Assembly (NCBI RefSeq): GCF_007109225.1 | Contig: NZ_VJZK01000001.1 | Location: forward strand, 124,001 to 188,000 | Origin: Flavobacterium sp. GT3R68 | GTDB lineage: Bacteria; Bacteroidota; Bacteroidia; Flavobacteriales; Flavobacteriaceae | Direction of reading: 5' to 3' | DNA: 64,000 bases | Part shown: positions 17,092 to 25,934 of the stretch, one piece after another | How positions within the stretch are numbered: position 1 is the stretch's first letter | Layout: each line of letters begins with the position of its first letter | Notes under the pieces: generated by a model | Databases searched by the model: none | What the model was told of the DNA's origin: nothing | Seen by the model: only the letters and a program-made list of their open reading frames with translations | Made by a program: the position numbers and the translations under genes

Positions 17092-17604
17092 ATGAGACTC
17101 TTACTAAGCACCCTTGTTATTCTTTCCCTAAGCCTTTCCTCTTGTAAAAAAGAATTGGAACCCCAGGAAAGCTCAGATGTTGTTGCACCCGTTACTGCCA
17201 CTCCAGCGACTCCGAATCTAGCAACACCCGCACCGACCCCAATATCAACAACACCACAACCAGCAGTTGCTCCGGTAGCGCCTGTAATTACACCAAAAGG
17301 AATGAATCCTGCTCACGGACAACCGGGCCATCGTTGTGATATCTCAATAGGTGCTCCGTTGAATTCGCCTCCCGGGAAGGCAGCACCAACACAAACTTCA
17401 CAAATTGTAACTCAAAACAGTAGTGCTAATGTGAAAATGACACCCGCAGCAGTAAATCCTGACGGAACTATTGCATCGAAACCAACTGGAAATGCTGGCG
17501 CACCTGCCATTTTAAACGCGCCAACTGCTGCCGGTATGAATCCGCCGCATGGTCAAGCGGGACACCGTTGTGATGTCGCCGTAGGCGCACCATTGCCAAA
17601 ATAA
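17092..17604 (+). CDS. Small Pro/Ala-rich lipoprotein with duplicated GMNPxHGQxGHRCD motif
   Basis: A 170-residue lipoprotein. The signal ends in a lipobox LSLSSC with Cys18 as the lipidated residue. The mature part is Pro/Thr/Ala-rich low-complexity sequence broken by two nearly identical motifs, GMNPAHGQPGHRCDISIGAP (about residues 70-90) and GMNPPHGQAGHRCDVAVGAP (about 147-167), the second almost at the C-terminus. Each has two His and one Cys, a set that could bind a metal or haem, but no known family was recognised by me. Proteins carrying one or more copies of this motif are, as far as I recall, common in Flavobacteria. It has its own promoter and terminator. Confidence 0.75.
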   Translation: MRLLLSTLVILSLSLSSCKKELEPQESSDVVAPVTATPATPNLATPAPTPISTTPQPAVAPVAPVITPKGMNPAHGQPGHRCDISIGAPLNSPPGKAAPTQTSQIVTQNSSANVKMTPAAVNPDGTIASKPTGNAGAPAILNAPTAAGMNPPHGQAGHRCDVAVGAPLPK

Positions 17605-17621
17605 TCGGAATGTAGTATAAT

Positions 17622-17654
17622 AAAAAAAGCAACTGCGATGCAGTTGCTTTTTTT
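17622..17654. terminator. Bidirectional terminator between the lipoprotein gene and tRNA-Ala
   Basis: AAAAAAAGCAACTGC-GAT-GCAGTTGCTTTTTTT, a perfect 15-bp stem including the A/T tracts. It ends the rightward lipoprotein gene and also lies directly 3' of the leftward tRNA. Confidence 0.9.
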
Positions 17655-17655
17655 G

Positions 17656-17729
17656 TGGAGAATACCGGAGTCGAACCGGTTACCTCTTGCCTGCCAGGCA
17701 AGCGCTCTAGCCAAATGAGCTAATCCCCC
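17656..17729 (-). tRNA. tRNA-Ala, anticodon GGC
   Basis: A 74-nt cloverleaf on the minus strand without encoded CCA. The acceptor arm is GGGGGAT with ATTCTCC (two G-U pairs); the D stem is GCTC/GAGC. The anticodon stem CTTGC/GCAAG encloses the loop CTGGCAG, giving anticodon GGC after U33. The T arm is ACCGG-TTCGACT-CCGGT. The discriminator base is A. It reads alanine codon GCC (and GCU). It lies 45 bp downstream of the last flexirubin gene. Confidence 0.95.
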
Positions 17730-17774
17730 AATTCGTGGCAAATATAATTCAAATCTTTATTACTCTATAATAAA

Positions 17775-19070
17775 TTATGTTCTTTTATCAATAAATGTAA
17801 TTGGCTTACGGCTCATCGGAGTAAAAATGATTTTATTCAGCTCTTCGGAACTTACCAATTCCACTTTAGGCGTGACCCTTAATTTGGCCCTGAAATGGTC
17901 TTTAATGGATTCTAAAAAACCTTTATCTTCATTTTTAACAGCAATTTTAATCAGGATTTCATCGGTTCCCAAATCGTTAGTTGAAATTTCAATCACGTGG
18001 TTTTCCACTCCTTCAAAATACGATAATAAGTCATGCATCGCAGGTGGGTATAATGTGGTTCCCTTATATTTTATCATTTGTTGTTTGCGTCCCAATACTG
18101 GTCCCACGCGGGTAGTGTTTCTTCCGCAACCACAGACTTCATGGTGTAATTTTACGATGTCGCCGGTTTTAAAACGAAGTAAAGGCATTCCTTCAACTCC
18201 CAATGTAGTAATGGTCAATTCGCCGCTTTCGCCTTCTTGAACCGGTATATCATTCTCATCCAGTACTTCGGTAATTATCAGTTCCGGATGCTGATGCCCG
18301 CCGTGAAAAAACTCACATTCGGTAAAAGCAGTGCTCATTTCGGTCGAAGCATACGTCGAAAACAACTTAACATGCCATTTATCAGTAATTTTCTTTGCCA
18401 AAATACTTTGCGAAAAATCCTGGTTTCGCAGCGGTTCCCCAATACAAATTACACCTTCTACACTGGATGCATTGAAATCAATCTGATTGTTTTCGGCAAA
18501 CTCAATTAATTTCAAAAGGAAAGAGGGAACGGTAATCAGGTATTTCGGTCTGTATTTCAAAATGGAATCCCATTGCAATTCGGGAATGCCAGCACCTACA
18601 CGAATCACTCCGGCTCCTAATTTCCGCAAGCCAAGAAAGTATGCTAATCCAGCCATAAAACGCCTGTCCAAAGTGGTCATTAGCTGTACTATATCGCCTT
18701 TTTGGATTCCTGCGCAGGAAAATGAAATTGCCTCATTATAAGCCAATCGGTCCAGGTCACTATCGGTCAGGCCAAAGGTAACCGGGTCGCCCAAAGTTCC
18801 CGAGGTGGTAGCGTAATCAATTATTTTATCACGACTCACACAGAAAAAGGCATCGTTATGCTGCTGAAGGTCTGTTTTTGTGGTGGTTGGGACGTTTTGC
18901 AAATCCTCCAATGCCTGAATGGAATAGATATCAATATTTCCATTGGCAAACAATTTTTTATAATAAGGCGAATTTTTGCTTAAATACTGGAGTGTTTCCT
19001 GCATTTTCTGCTCTTGGAAGTGCTTGATTTCTGATGGAGCTGCTGTTTCTATGTCAGGGATCATACTCAT
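17775..19070 (-). CDS. AMP-dependent ligase of the phenylacetate-CoA ligase type
   Basis: A 431-residue adenylating enzyme of the PaaK-like group. The nucleotide motif DYATTSGTLGDPVTFGLT is at about residues 86-103; FSTYASTEMSTAF and RFKTGDIVKLH are the later core motifs. CGCGRNTTRVGPVLGRKQQM has the zinc-site-like cysteines seen in PaaK relatives. In flexirubin biosynthesis a ligase activates the aromatic starter (4-coumarate or a hydroxylated form) for loading on an acyl carrier protein; that role here is inferred from context. It overlaps the upstream gene by 4 bp (ATGA type) and is the last gene of the leftward operon. No clear terminator lies before the tRNA gene 45 bp further. Confidence 0.85.
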   Translation of the reverse strand: MSMIPDIETAAPSEIKHFQEQKMQETLQYLSKNSPYYKKLFANGNIDIYSIQALEDLQNVPTTTKTDLQQHNDAFFCVSRDKIIDYATTSGTLGDPVTFGLTDSDLDRLAYNEAISFSCAGIQKGDIVQLMTTLDRRFMAGLAYFLGLRKLGAGVIRVGAGIPELQWDSILKYRPKYLITVPSFLLKLIEFAENNQIDFNASSVEGVICIGEPLRNQDFSQSILAKKITDKWHVKLFSTYASTEMSTAFTECEFFHGGHQHPELIITEVLDENDIPVQEGESGELTITTLGVEGMPLLRFKTGDIVKLHHEVCGCGRNTTRVGPVLGRKQQMIKYKGTTLYPPAMHDLLSYFEGVENHVIEISTNDLGTDEILIKIAVKNEDKGFLESIKDHFRAKLRVTPKVELVSSEELNKIIFTPMSRKPITFIDKRT

Positions 19071-20728
19071 TTATTGGTTTTCATGCGGTTCAGATATCCC
19101 TCAATCCGGCGTTTTTCAGGCAAGGTGGTAATTTCTTTTGATAATGCTTTTTGGAACTGGGCCTCAGCGGCTTTATACCATCCCATTTCATAAAAATACA
19201 TTCCTGTTTTATAGTAAGGAAGCCAATAGTCGGGGTTAGCGGATTGGTACTGGTGGATGAATTCGGACTTTAAATTCTTCTTAGCGCTTGTTATTTTATC
19301 AAATTCCCGATCCAAAACCCGATATTTTTCATAATTTTTATACGCCTCTGTGTTAATGAAATCATCCTTTGGAATATTTAATTCCTTACTCCCTAAAACT
19401 ACAAAGCCTGTCGGTTTATCTCCGAAGATTTTATTCAGGTCGTACGCTATAAATTCGCCCAGCTGATACGGGTTTGACGATACCCACACTATCCTTTGTT
19501 CCGGTTTGAAAATTACCGAATGATGCGCCAATAACTGATTAAGTGCTTTTTCGTTGCCATACCCTATTTTCAAATTGTGCAGCCCTTCTCTGTTCCTGAG
19601 AATCTCTGCTATTTTCACCGGTGTCATTTTTTCGTTTTCGGCCAATAATTCATTCATTCTATCCAAACGGTATTTGGAATGGCTTTCCAGAATGTGCGTA
19701 GTATTTCGCTCATCGGATCTATAGACATCACTTTGGAAGTGATTGGTGCAAACTAATTGGTTGTTATTTTTTACCTCATAGACCCCGAAATTCTCAGGTG
19801 AAATTTCTATTAAAACTGCCTTTTTATCATTGGCACTACCAATCATAATTGATTCGGAGACAAACACCTGCTTGGATTTAGCAATAGCAATGGCTTCGTC
19901 AATTGTTGCGGCATACTGCAATATTTCGCGCGCGAGAATCGATATTGGCGTTTTGGCGATTAAAGGGATTTTGGATTTTCCGGCATTAATAGTCACGGTC
20001 AGCCCTTCTTTGTTCATTCCTGAAAGTACGCCAATCATTCCGCCCCAGCCCACGCTCATAAAAGGATAGCCTTTATCAGGCGTTACAAAGGAAATCATTT
20101 TGTCCTCCGCAAAAACATCGCCAGCATAAAAATCCATATTGCGCCCGATTAACAAGGACCCGTCTGCAGATTTATCGCCCCAAACCGCGAAAGATGAGCA
20201 GCCTACCAACTCCAGATCCTGTAGAGCGTGACCAATATCATGTGCGCCGTGAAGGTATAAAGTACGCAGATAATTGGGCGCGATGGCATCATATTCATCA
20301 GTGGTATATTGTGAAATACCATAAATCTCAGTTTGGTATTCTTCCGGCACATGCAGGTATAGTTTGCGATTGTACCATTTTAGGAACTGCCGCAGGATTT
20401 TTTGCTTGAATTTGGAAGGAATAATTTCCTTCACCCTCGAAAAAAAGACACTTTCCTGCTTATGAACCAAATTCTCCGCCACACTTCCTGTAATAAGGCC
20501 GAGTTGTAAGGCATCTCCGGAAACGTATAATTCCCAAAGCTGTTGCGGGTTCTTTATCAGATAGTTTTTGCCGGATGAGAACAGTGTATCCGAATGTTTG
20601 ATAGTGACAGGTATGTCTTGGTTGTAACCAATTATTTGAGGCGTATGATTAATAGACTTAGCAGTCCCGCACGAAATAAAAATCGTCAGGAGCACAAAAA
20701 AAGAAAGCATCTGAATTACTTTTTTCAT
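19067..20728 (-). CDS. Lipoprotein of the C45 / acyl-CoA:6-APA acyltransferase family
   Basis: A 553-residue exported protein. The signal ends at FIS-C20, a Bacteroidota lipobox. The catalytic domain follows with a candidate N-terminal nucleophile Cys177 in ELVGCSSFAVWG, then DGSLLIGRNMDF and GWGGMIGVLSGMNKEGLTVT, which are typical of the C45 autoproteolytic acyltransferase/hydrolase family (Ntn fold). The family makes or breaks amide bonds after self-cleavage before the Cys. A C-terminal part of about 110 residues resembles a TPR (NPDYWLPYYKTGMYFYEMGW). Its role in pigment making is not known; an acyl transfer or ester-forming role is a guess. It overlaps both neighbours by 4 bp. Confidence 0.8.
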   Translation of the reverse strand: MKKVIQMLSFFVLLTIFISCGTAKSINHTPQIIGYNQDIPVTIKHSDTLFSSGKNYLIKNPQQLWELYVSGDALQLGLITGSVAENLVHKQESVFFSRVKEIIPSKFKQKILRQFLKWYNRKLYLHVPEEYQTEIYGISQYTTDEYDAIAPNYLRTLYLHGAHDIGHALQDLELVGCSSFAVWGDKSADGSLLIGRNMDFYAGDVFAEDKMISFVTPDKGYPFMSVGWGGMIGVLSGMNKEGLTVTINAGKSKIPLIAKTPISILAREILQYAATIDEAIAIAKSKQVFVSESIMIGSANDKKAVLIEISPENFGVYEVKNNNQLVCTNHFQSDVYRSDERNTTHILESHSKYRLDRMNELLAENEKMTPVKIAEILRNREGLHNLKIGYGNEKALNQLLAHHSVIFKPEQRIVWVSSNPYQLGEFIAYDLNKIFGDKPTGFVVLGSKELNIPKDDFINTEAYKNYEKYRVLDREFDKITSAKKNLKSEFIHQYQSANPDYWLPYYKTGMYFYEMGWYKAAEAQFQKALSKEITTLPEKRRIEGYLNRMKTNK

Positions 20729-22257
20729 CGCTTATTTGCCAATTCAGTTGTGATTTTGTTCAACAGGTAATCTTTTCCTAAAATTTCAGAGCAGGTGACC
20801 ACTGCCCCAATAGTAACGCCCAAAACCCCATGCATATTGATGCTTTGCCCGGTCAGCAAAAGGTTTTCCAGTTTCGTTTTTGGCGAGATAAATGTCTTCA
20901 TCGGATTATTGGAATCTTTCACATAACCATATAAATTCCCATTATGACCACCGATATAATCCCGATAAGACAGTGGCGTCGACGTATGTACTGATTGGAT
21001 GCAATTTCTTAACCCAGGAAACTTTTTATCAATAACCTTCAGGAATGTTTCCTGTTTTTCCTGTTTGAACTTTTCATATTCCGCACCTCGATCACCTTTT
21101 TCTGAAGCTGTATTGGAGGTCTTTTCCCATTGCTGGAACTCATCAAATTTCATGTATGTAATCGCTGTAAGGCTTTCGGCCCAAACCTGATTTTCTGACG
21201 ACACATTCATGGACGCCATATACGCTTCAGGCCACGATTGCTGCGTATATTCATTTGCCATCCAGACTCTCTTGCTGTCGCTGAAATGGTAATAATTATG
21301 ATTTAAATATTTGAATGTCTCCGGTTTAAAAACAATATACAGACTAAATGCAGAAGGCAAGGGTTCCAAACTTTGAATCCTGCTGTAGAAAGATTTTCGG
21401 AATTTATCCTCTCCTATTAATTTTAACGTCGTTTTCGGCTCAATATTGGATATGAAAATATCACCAAAATATTCTTCGCCATCTTTAGTTTTTGCAGAAG
21501 CCAGTCTGTTGTTTTCAAACCCAAATGCTGTCACTTCTCTATGTTTAAAAATCTCCCCGCCGTATTTCCTCAATTGCTTGATCAGCTGTTTGGTAATTTG
21601 GCTTCCGCCCCGAATACACCGGTACGAACTCTGGATATAGGAATTCACAGAAAGCGCATGCACGTATAGCGGCGTCTTATCGGCAATTCCGGCATACAGA
21701 AAATTGGAACCCGCCAAGACCGCTTTCAATTTTTCATTGGAAGTCAATTCATCCAAATACGATTTGGCATTTATCGAAAGAATTTCGCTCTGATAACCCT
21801 CCCCCTGCTTCAGATTATATAGGGGAAATGAATCACAGGTATACATTATTTTTTCACAATACGATTTGATGGTTTCTTCATCATCCGGAAAAAAATGAAC
21901 CAATTGCTTAATGAAATTCTTATATCCCTGCGCATGCGGATATTCATTTTGATCATCATCAAAAGAAATAATATCAAAAGCATCCTCATCCATTTTTTTG
22001 AGTTTCAGGTTATCCATAATTCCGAGATATGAAAAATACTGATGCAGATTTTGCCCTTCGGAAAGTCCGCCTATATAATGGATTCCGGTATCAAAAATAG
22101 TTTTGTCACGTACAAAAGTCTGCAGATTACCCCCGTACTGATTGTTTTTTTCAAGAACACAGACGCTCTTTCCTTCTTTCGCAAGAATGATTGCCGAGAC
22201 TAAGCCTCCTAATCCGCTTCCAATAATGACAATATCGTATTTTTTCTTTCCTTCCAT
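20725..22257 (-). CDS. Phytoene-desaturase-like FAD oxidoreductase (first of two)
   Basis: A 510-residue flavoprotein. The N-terminal dinucleotide fold IIGSGLGGLVSAIILAKEGK (residues about 10-29) is followed by the linker VCVLEKNNQYGG, as in carotenoid desaturases and all-trans-retinol 13,14-reductase. The C-terminal part GQSINMHGVLGVTIGAVVTC is the family's FAD-binding end. Close relatives are common in flexirubin and aryl polyene clusters in Bacteroidota. No phytoene synthase is present in the window, so a carotenoid substrate is not supported; a polyene redox step is inferred. It abuts the MMPL transporter gene and overlaps the C45 gene. Confidence 0.85.
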   Translation of the reverse strand: MEGKKKYDIVIIGSGLGGLVSAIILAKEGKSVCVLEKNNQYGGNLQTFVRDKTIFDTGIHYIGGLSEGQNLHQYFSYLGIMDNLKLKKMDEDAFDIISFDDDQNEYPHAQGYKNFIKQLVHFFPDDEETIKSYCEKIMYTCDSFPLYNLKQGEGYQSEILSINAKSYLDELTSNEKLKAVLAGSNFLYAGIADKTPLYVHALSVNSYIQSSYRCIRGGSQITKQLIKQLRKYGGEIFKHREVTAFGFENNRLASAKTKDGEEYFGDIFISNIEPKTTLKLIGEDKFRKSFYSRIQSLEPLPSAFSLYIVFKPETFKYLNHNYYHFSDSKRVWMANEYTQQSWPEAYMASMNVSSENQVWAESLTAITYMKFDEFQQWEKTSNTASEKGDRGAEYEKFKQEKQETFLKVIDKKFPGLRNCIQSVHTSTPLSYRDYIGGHNGNLYGYVKDSNNPMKTFISPKTKLENLLLTGQSINMHGVLGVTIGAVVTCSEILGKDYLLNKITTELANKR

Positions 22258-25200
22258 TTAATTTTCTAAAACCAAAATAGCAGCCTCTTCGTGTGTTATG
22301 GTATAACCCAACGACAAGAAATGCTCCCTTAAAGCAAAATTATCCATTAATACAACCGTATGACACGCAGACATGTCCAACGCGTTTACTGTTGCGCCTG
22401 CATCAGAAACGAGCAGGGTATTCCATTTTTTATCGTTCCTTTCCAACGCAGTAAGATACTGAATATTTCTATTTTTTACAATATAATTTGTTTGGGCCAC
22501 ATCCCTTTTTTCGACATCTGAAAAGTAACTTTGTATTTTCCTGTTGGGTTGCTGTAATGCAAGAAGCACATCCAATTGCCCATAATCATTAGCCAAATGA
22601 AGAATTTTAGAATCCGCGGCCATATATGTATTCATTCTTAAATACAATTGCTTTTTATTTTCAAAATCAGCTTTAACCAACTGAACAATTTCATTTTCTT
22701 TGTATAAAAAACTCAAAAGCAATTTCTTCTTGAAATAGTTTTCGTCTTCTAATTCGTGTCTTACTTTTGAGAAATTCTCTTTAAAAAGACGGCTGATCTT
22801 TTTGGTTCTCTCTGAATATCCTTCTCCAAAACGGTTGTCGGAAGAAGAAATCCTATCCCCAATTTTTACCGTAATTTTCTCGTCATAAATGATATGATCG
22901 CCTTTCGGAAGCGCTTCAGAATTACCATGGATGTAAATCGGCAGAATATCAATATTGAATTGTTCCGCCAGATAAAACGCCCCTTTGTGGAACCGTTTGA
23001 CTGTATTGTCATGCGAACGAGATCCTTCAGGAAAAACCATCAGCGAATAGCCTTCCTTCACTTTTTGTCGCAAATGTTCCACTCCGCCTTCCAGACCGTG
23101 GGTAACCGGATAAAAGCCGGCCAACTTTACAGCACGCCCGAAAAAAGGAGAATTATATACCCAGTCATTGACCAAAAAAATAATTTTCGGGCTCAGCATT
23201 CCGACCGCTAAAGTATCGAGGAATGAGGTGTGATTCGAAATAATGACCGCCGATTTTTCGAAAGTCTCGTTGTTAGGATTCAGCACTTTTTTGGTTAAAT
23301 ACGGATTGGAATACAACACCGATTTCATGAATAACGACATTGTCTTTCTGAACCATTTCATTTTCGCCTCCTTATTGACAGGCACTATTTTCATGACCAG
23401 TTCCCCAAATACCGATAGTAAAAATCCGCCAAAGCCGTAGTAGATAAAAGAAAGTGTCGAATGAACCAGTAATCGCAGCGTTATAGGGGATTTTCCATTT
23501 TTAACGCGATTGAAAAAACAGATTTTAAAGAGTATCGGGTAGAAAATGAATGTGATCAGTAAAGCTGCAAAAACACCTATCAAAGAAACCGAAGAAATAG
23601 ATTTAAGCGCTGGGTGCCGGGCAAAAATCAACGCACCAATAGCAAGAACCGTGGTTAATGCTGCCAGCAATATCGAAGTTCTATACGTCGCCATTTCGCT
23701 TTTTCCATACGTATATTCCTTTTGCAAGGCGCTGGTCATAAAAATACTGAAGTCGACACCATGTCCAAAAATCAAGGTACAGACAATCGTACTGAAAATA
23801 TTCAGTTGGATATCGAAAATTCCCATGATTCCAGCCGTCACAACACCGGTAATCACAATAGGAATTACGCTGATAACAACGAGTTCGACTTTCCTAAAGA
23901 ATACAAGCAAAATCAGGATTACTGCTACAAAAGAGTAATTCACCAGACTGTTGAAATCGTTCCGAAGTTCCCCTAAAAAGGTTTCATTCATCTGCTGGCG
24001 GTCTATCGCGACAATTTCCTTTTCCTTCTCGATAGTGCGGACAAAAGCGTCACGTTGTTTATCCGATACTTTGACTACGGACGAAATCGTATAAAAACCA
24101 TTTTTACCAGTCACAAATTCGTTTAGGAAAAGTGCTTTTACTTTAGCATATTCATCAAAGCCGATTGGATAAAAATCCTTATCAAGCAAATCGTAAAATC
24201 CCTGATGTGTCGCAGGTTTGAAACCGATTGCATTTCCGCTTGCAACTAATTCGGAGTAGACTGATTCCTTTTTTGCGCTAGTCCAAAAAGAATTCCATTT
24301 TGCAATTTTTTCCTTCTGTGCTTCTTTTGACAGGACCACACCACCTACCGAGCTGAAGTTCAATATTTCACCTTTGCCTTTCTTGCCCTTTAAATTCCGG
24401 AACAGCGCATTGTTTTTGTCCAATACTTCTTCCATCGAATTGCCATACGAAGCCAAGTAAATGGATTTTGAAGTGAGATTGGTAGTACTTTCTAATTTGC
24501 TCTCGGCCATTTTAATTTCAGTAGGAACAAAGTTCAATTCCGAAAGATTGTTATTGAATTTTACTTTCCCAAAAGTGAAAAAGCTGACAATAATCACGAT
24601 ACAACTCAAAGCAATCAAAACCTTATTGTTTTCGAATGAAAAACCAGCGGCCCGGTCCAAAATATTTTTTTTCTTCTCCTGATGCTCTTTAGGTTTGTAG
24701 AGGTGCGGAATGATTAACAGCGAAAATAAAGCCGACACCACAACACTGATAGCAGCAAAAATTCCCAAATCTTTTAAAGCTTCTGAATTTACAAACAACA
24801 GACATAAAAATGCCAGCGCCGTCGTAGTACTACTCATGATTAATGGCATTGTAATGTCTTTATACAAGGTTTTTACATCGCTGTTGTGTTTGTAATGCGT
24901 CAGGATATGGAGCGAATAATCGATGGTGACTCCCAAAAGAACGGCGCCGATACTCAATGAAATTGCCGAAATGGTCCCTTTTAAAAAATACAGGCTGCCA
25001 ATGGCAAACAACGCTCCAAAAATCGTGGGAATAAAAATAATAATCGGGACTAATAATTTTCGGTAGAACAAAATCAATATCAGCATCAGCGCACTCAACG
25101 AGATCAAAACTGTGGTGATGATGTCGTGCTTGATTTGCTTGGCATTGGCTACCGCAATTAACGAAGAACCAAAATAATCAATGGAAGCCTTACCTTTAAA

Positions 25201-25923
25201 CTGACGGTTGATGTGGACTTTGATGGAATCCAGGCGATTTACAAAAGCCGTGTTTTTTTCGGTTTCGGTTCCGGCTAATTTCGGATTGATAAAAAGCAGT
25301 AATTTAGAATGGTCCTTGGTAATTACATATCCGTTTTGCAATTCAAACTCATCACCTATGCTAAATTGCTGAAGTTTTTTTAATGCGATAAACGAAATTC
25401 CCAGCGGATCATTAAGAATAAAATCTTTGGCCACCAATCCCGTGGGAGAAATTAAAGTGCGGTAATTCTTCTGAACCTGGTCGGCTATACTGTCTTTATT
25501 TAGTTTTTTATCAATTTGGGCATAATCTGCTTCATCCAAAAACAAAGGCAGATTATTGTATACAAAATCAAAGGTTTCCTGAATGTTCTCTTCATCCACT
25601 CTGCCCTGAATATCCTTTATGTAGGCCTCGCAAGACGCCACACTATCGAGAAAAACATTGGCGGTTTCTGATAAATCTTCAACAGATCCGGCTTTATCTT
25701 TTTCTATAATAACCGTAATCTTGTCCGAAAAACTTAATTGCTGCAACACTTTCGAAGTGACGTCTGCTTTTTCGTTTTTGGGAATGATTCGGGTAATATC
25801 TTCCTCAAATTTGATTTTGGAAGCAAAAAAACCGAAAACTACCAATAAGAAAAGACCAATGCCAATAGAAAGCAGTTTGTTTTTTTGCACAAAAAAATGG
25901 AAACCAATAAAATACCGATGCAT
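22258..25923 (-). CDS. MMPL/RND-type exporter fused to a glycerophosphate-type acyltransferase domain
   Basis: A 1221-residue fusion. Residues about 1-790 form an MMPL/RND exporter with two sets of membrane helices (for example IITTVLISLSALMLILILFY and FFRKVELVVISVIPIVITGV) and two large periplasmic loops. Residues about 880-1060 form a PlsC-type acyltransferase domain with HX4D written NHTSFLDTLAV and the binding motif FPEGSRSHD. The last 150 residues are unassigned. In aryl polyene clusters MMPL proteins export the pigment; a fused acyltransferase may attach the polyene to its lipid or resorcinol partner at the membrane, which is inference. It starts 11 bp after the GT2-DUF2062 gene. Confidence 0.85.
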   Translation of the reverse strand: MHRYFIGFHFFVQKNKLLSIGIGLFLLVVFGFFASKIKFEEDITRIIPKNEKADVTSKVLQQLSFSDKITVIIEKDKAGSVEDLSETANVFLDSVASCEAYIKDIQGRVDEENIQETFDFVYNNLPLFLDEADYAQIDKKLNKDSIADQVQKNYRTLISPTGLVAKDFILNDPLGISFIALKKLQQFSIGDEFELQNGYVITKDHSKLLLFINPKLAGTETEKNTAFVNRLDSIKVHINRQFKGKASIDYFGSSLIAVANAKQIKHDIITTVLISLSALMLILILFYRKLLVPIIIFIPTIFGALFAIGSLYFLKGTISAISLSIGAVLLGVTIDYSLHILTHYKHNSDVKTLYKDITMPLIMSSTTTALAFLCLLFVNSEALKDLGIFAAISVVVSALFSLLIIPHLYKPKEHQEKKKNILDRAAGFSFENNKVLIALSCIVIIVSFFTFGKVKFNNNLSELNFVPTEIKMAESKLESTTNLTSKSIYLASYGNSMEEVLDKNNALFRNLKGKKGKGEILNFSSVGGVVLSKEAQKEKIAKWNSFWTSAKKESVYSELVASGNAIGFKPATHQGFYDLLDKDFYPIGFDEYAKVKALFLNEFVTGKNGFYTISSVVKVSDKQRDAFVRTIEKEKEIVAIDRQQMNETFLGELRNDFNSLVNYSFVAVILILLVFFRKVELVVISVIPIVITGVVTAGIMGIFDIQLNIFSTIVCTLIFGHGVDFSIFMTSALQKEYTYGKSEMATYRTSILLAALTTVLAIGALIFARHPALKSISSVSLIGVFAALLITFIFYPILFKICFFNRVKNGKSPITLRLLVHSTLSFIYYGFGGFLLSVFGELVMKIVPVNKEAKMKWFRKTMSLFMKSVLYSNPYLTKKVLNPNNETFEKSAVIISNHTSFLDTLAVGMLSPKIIFLVNDWVYNSPFFGRAVKLAGFYPVTHGLEGGVEHLRQKVKEGYSLMVFPEGSRSHDNTVKRFHKGAFYLAEQFNIDILPIYIHGNSEALPKGDHIIYDEKITVKIGDRISSSDNRFGEGYSERTKKISRLFKENFSKVRHELEDENYFKKKLLLSFLYKENEIVQLVKADFENKKQLYLRMNTYMAADSKILHLANDYGQLDVLLALQQPNRKIQSYFSDVEKRDVAQTNYIVKNRNIQYLTALERNDKKWNTLLVSDAGATVNALDMSACHTVVLMDNFALREHFLSLGYTITHEEAAILVLEN

Positions 25924-25934
25924 TTCTGTTTATT

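Noticed and set aside
17468-17741. Leftward ORFs over the tRNA (starting like MPGRQEVTGSTPVFST)
   Set aside because: These translate the tRNA-Ala gene itself; a well-known artefact.
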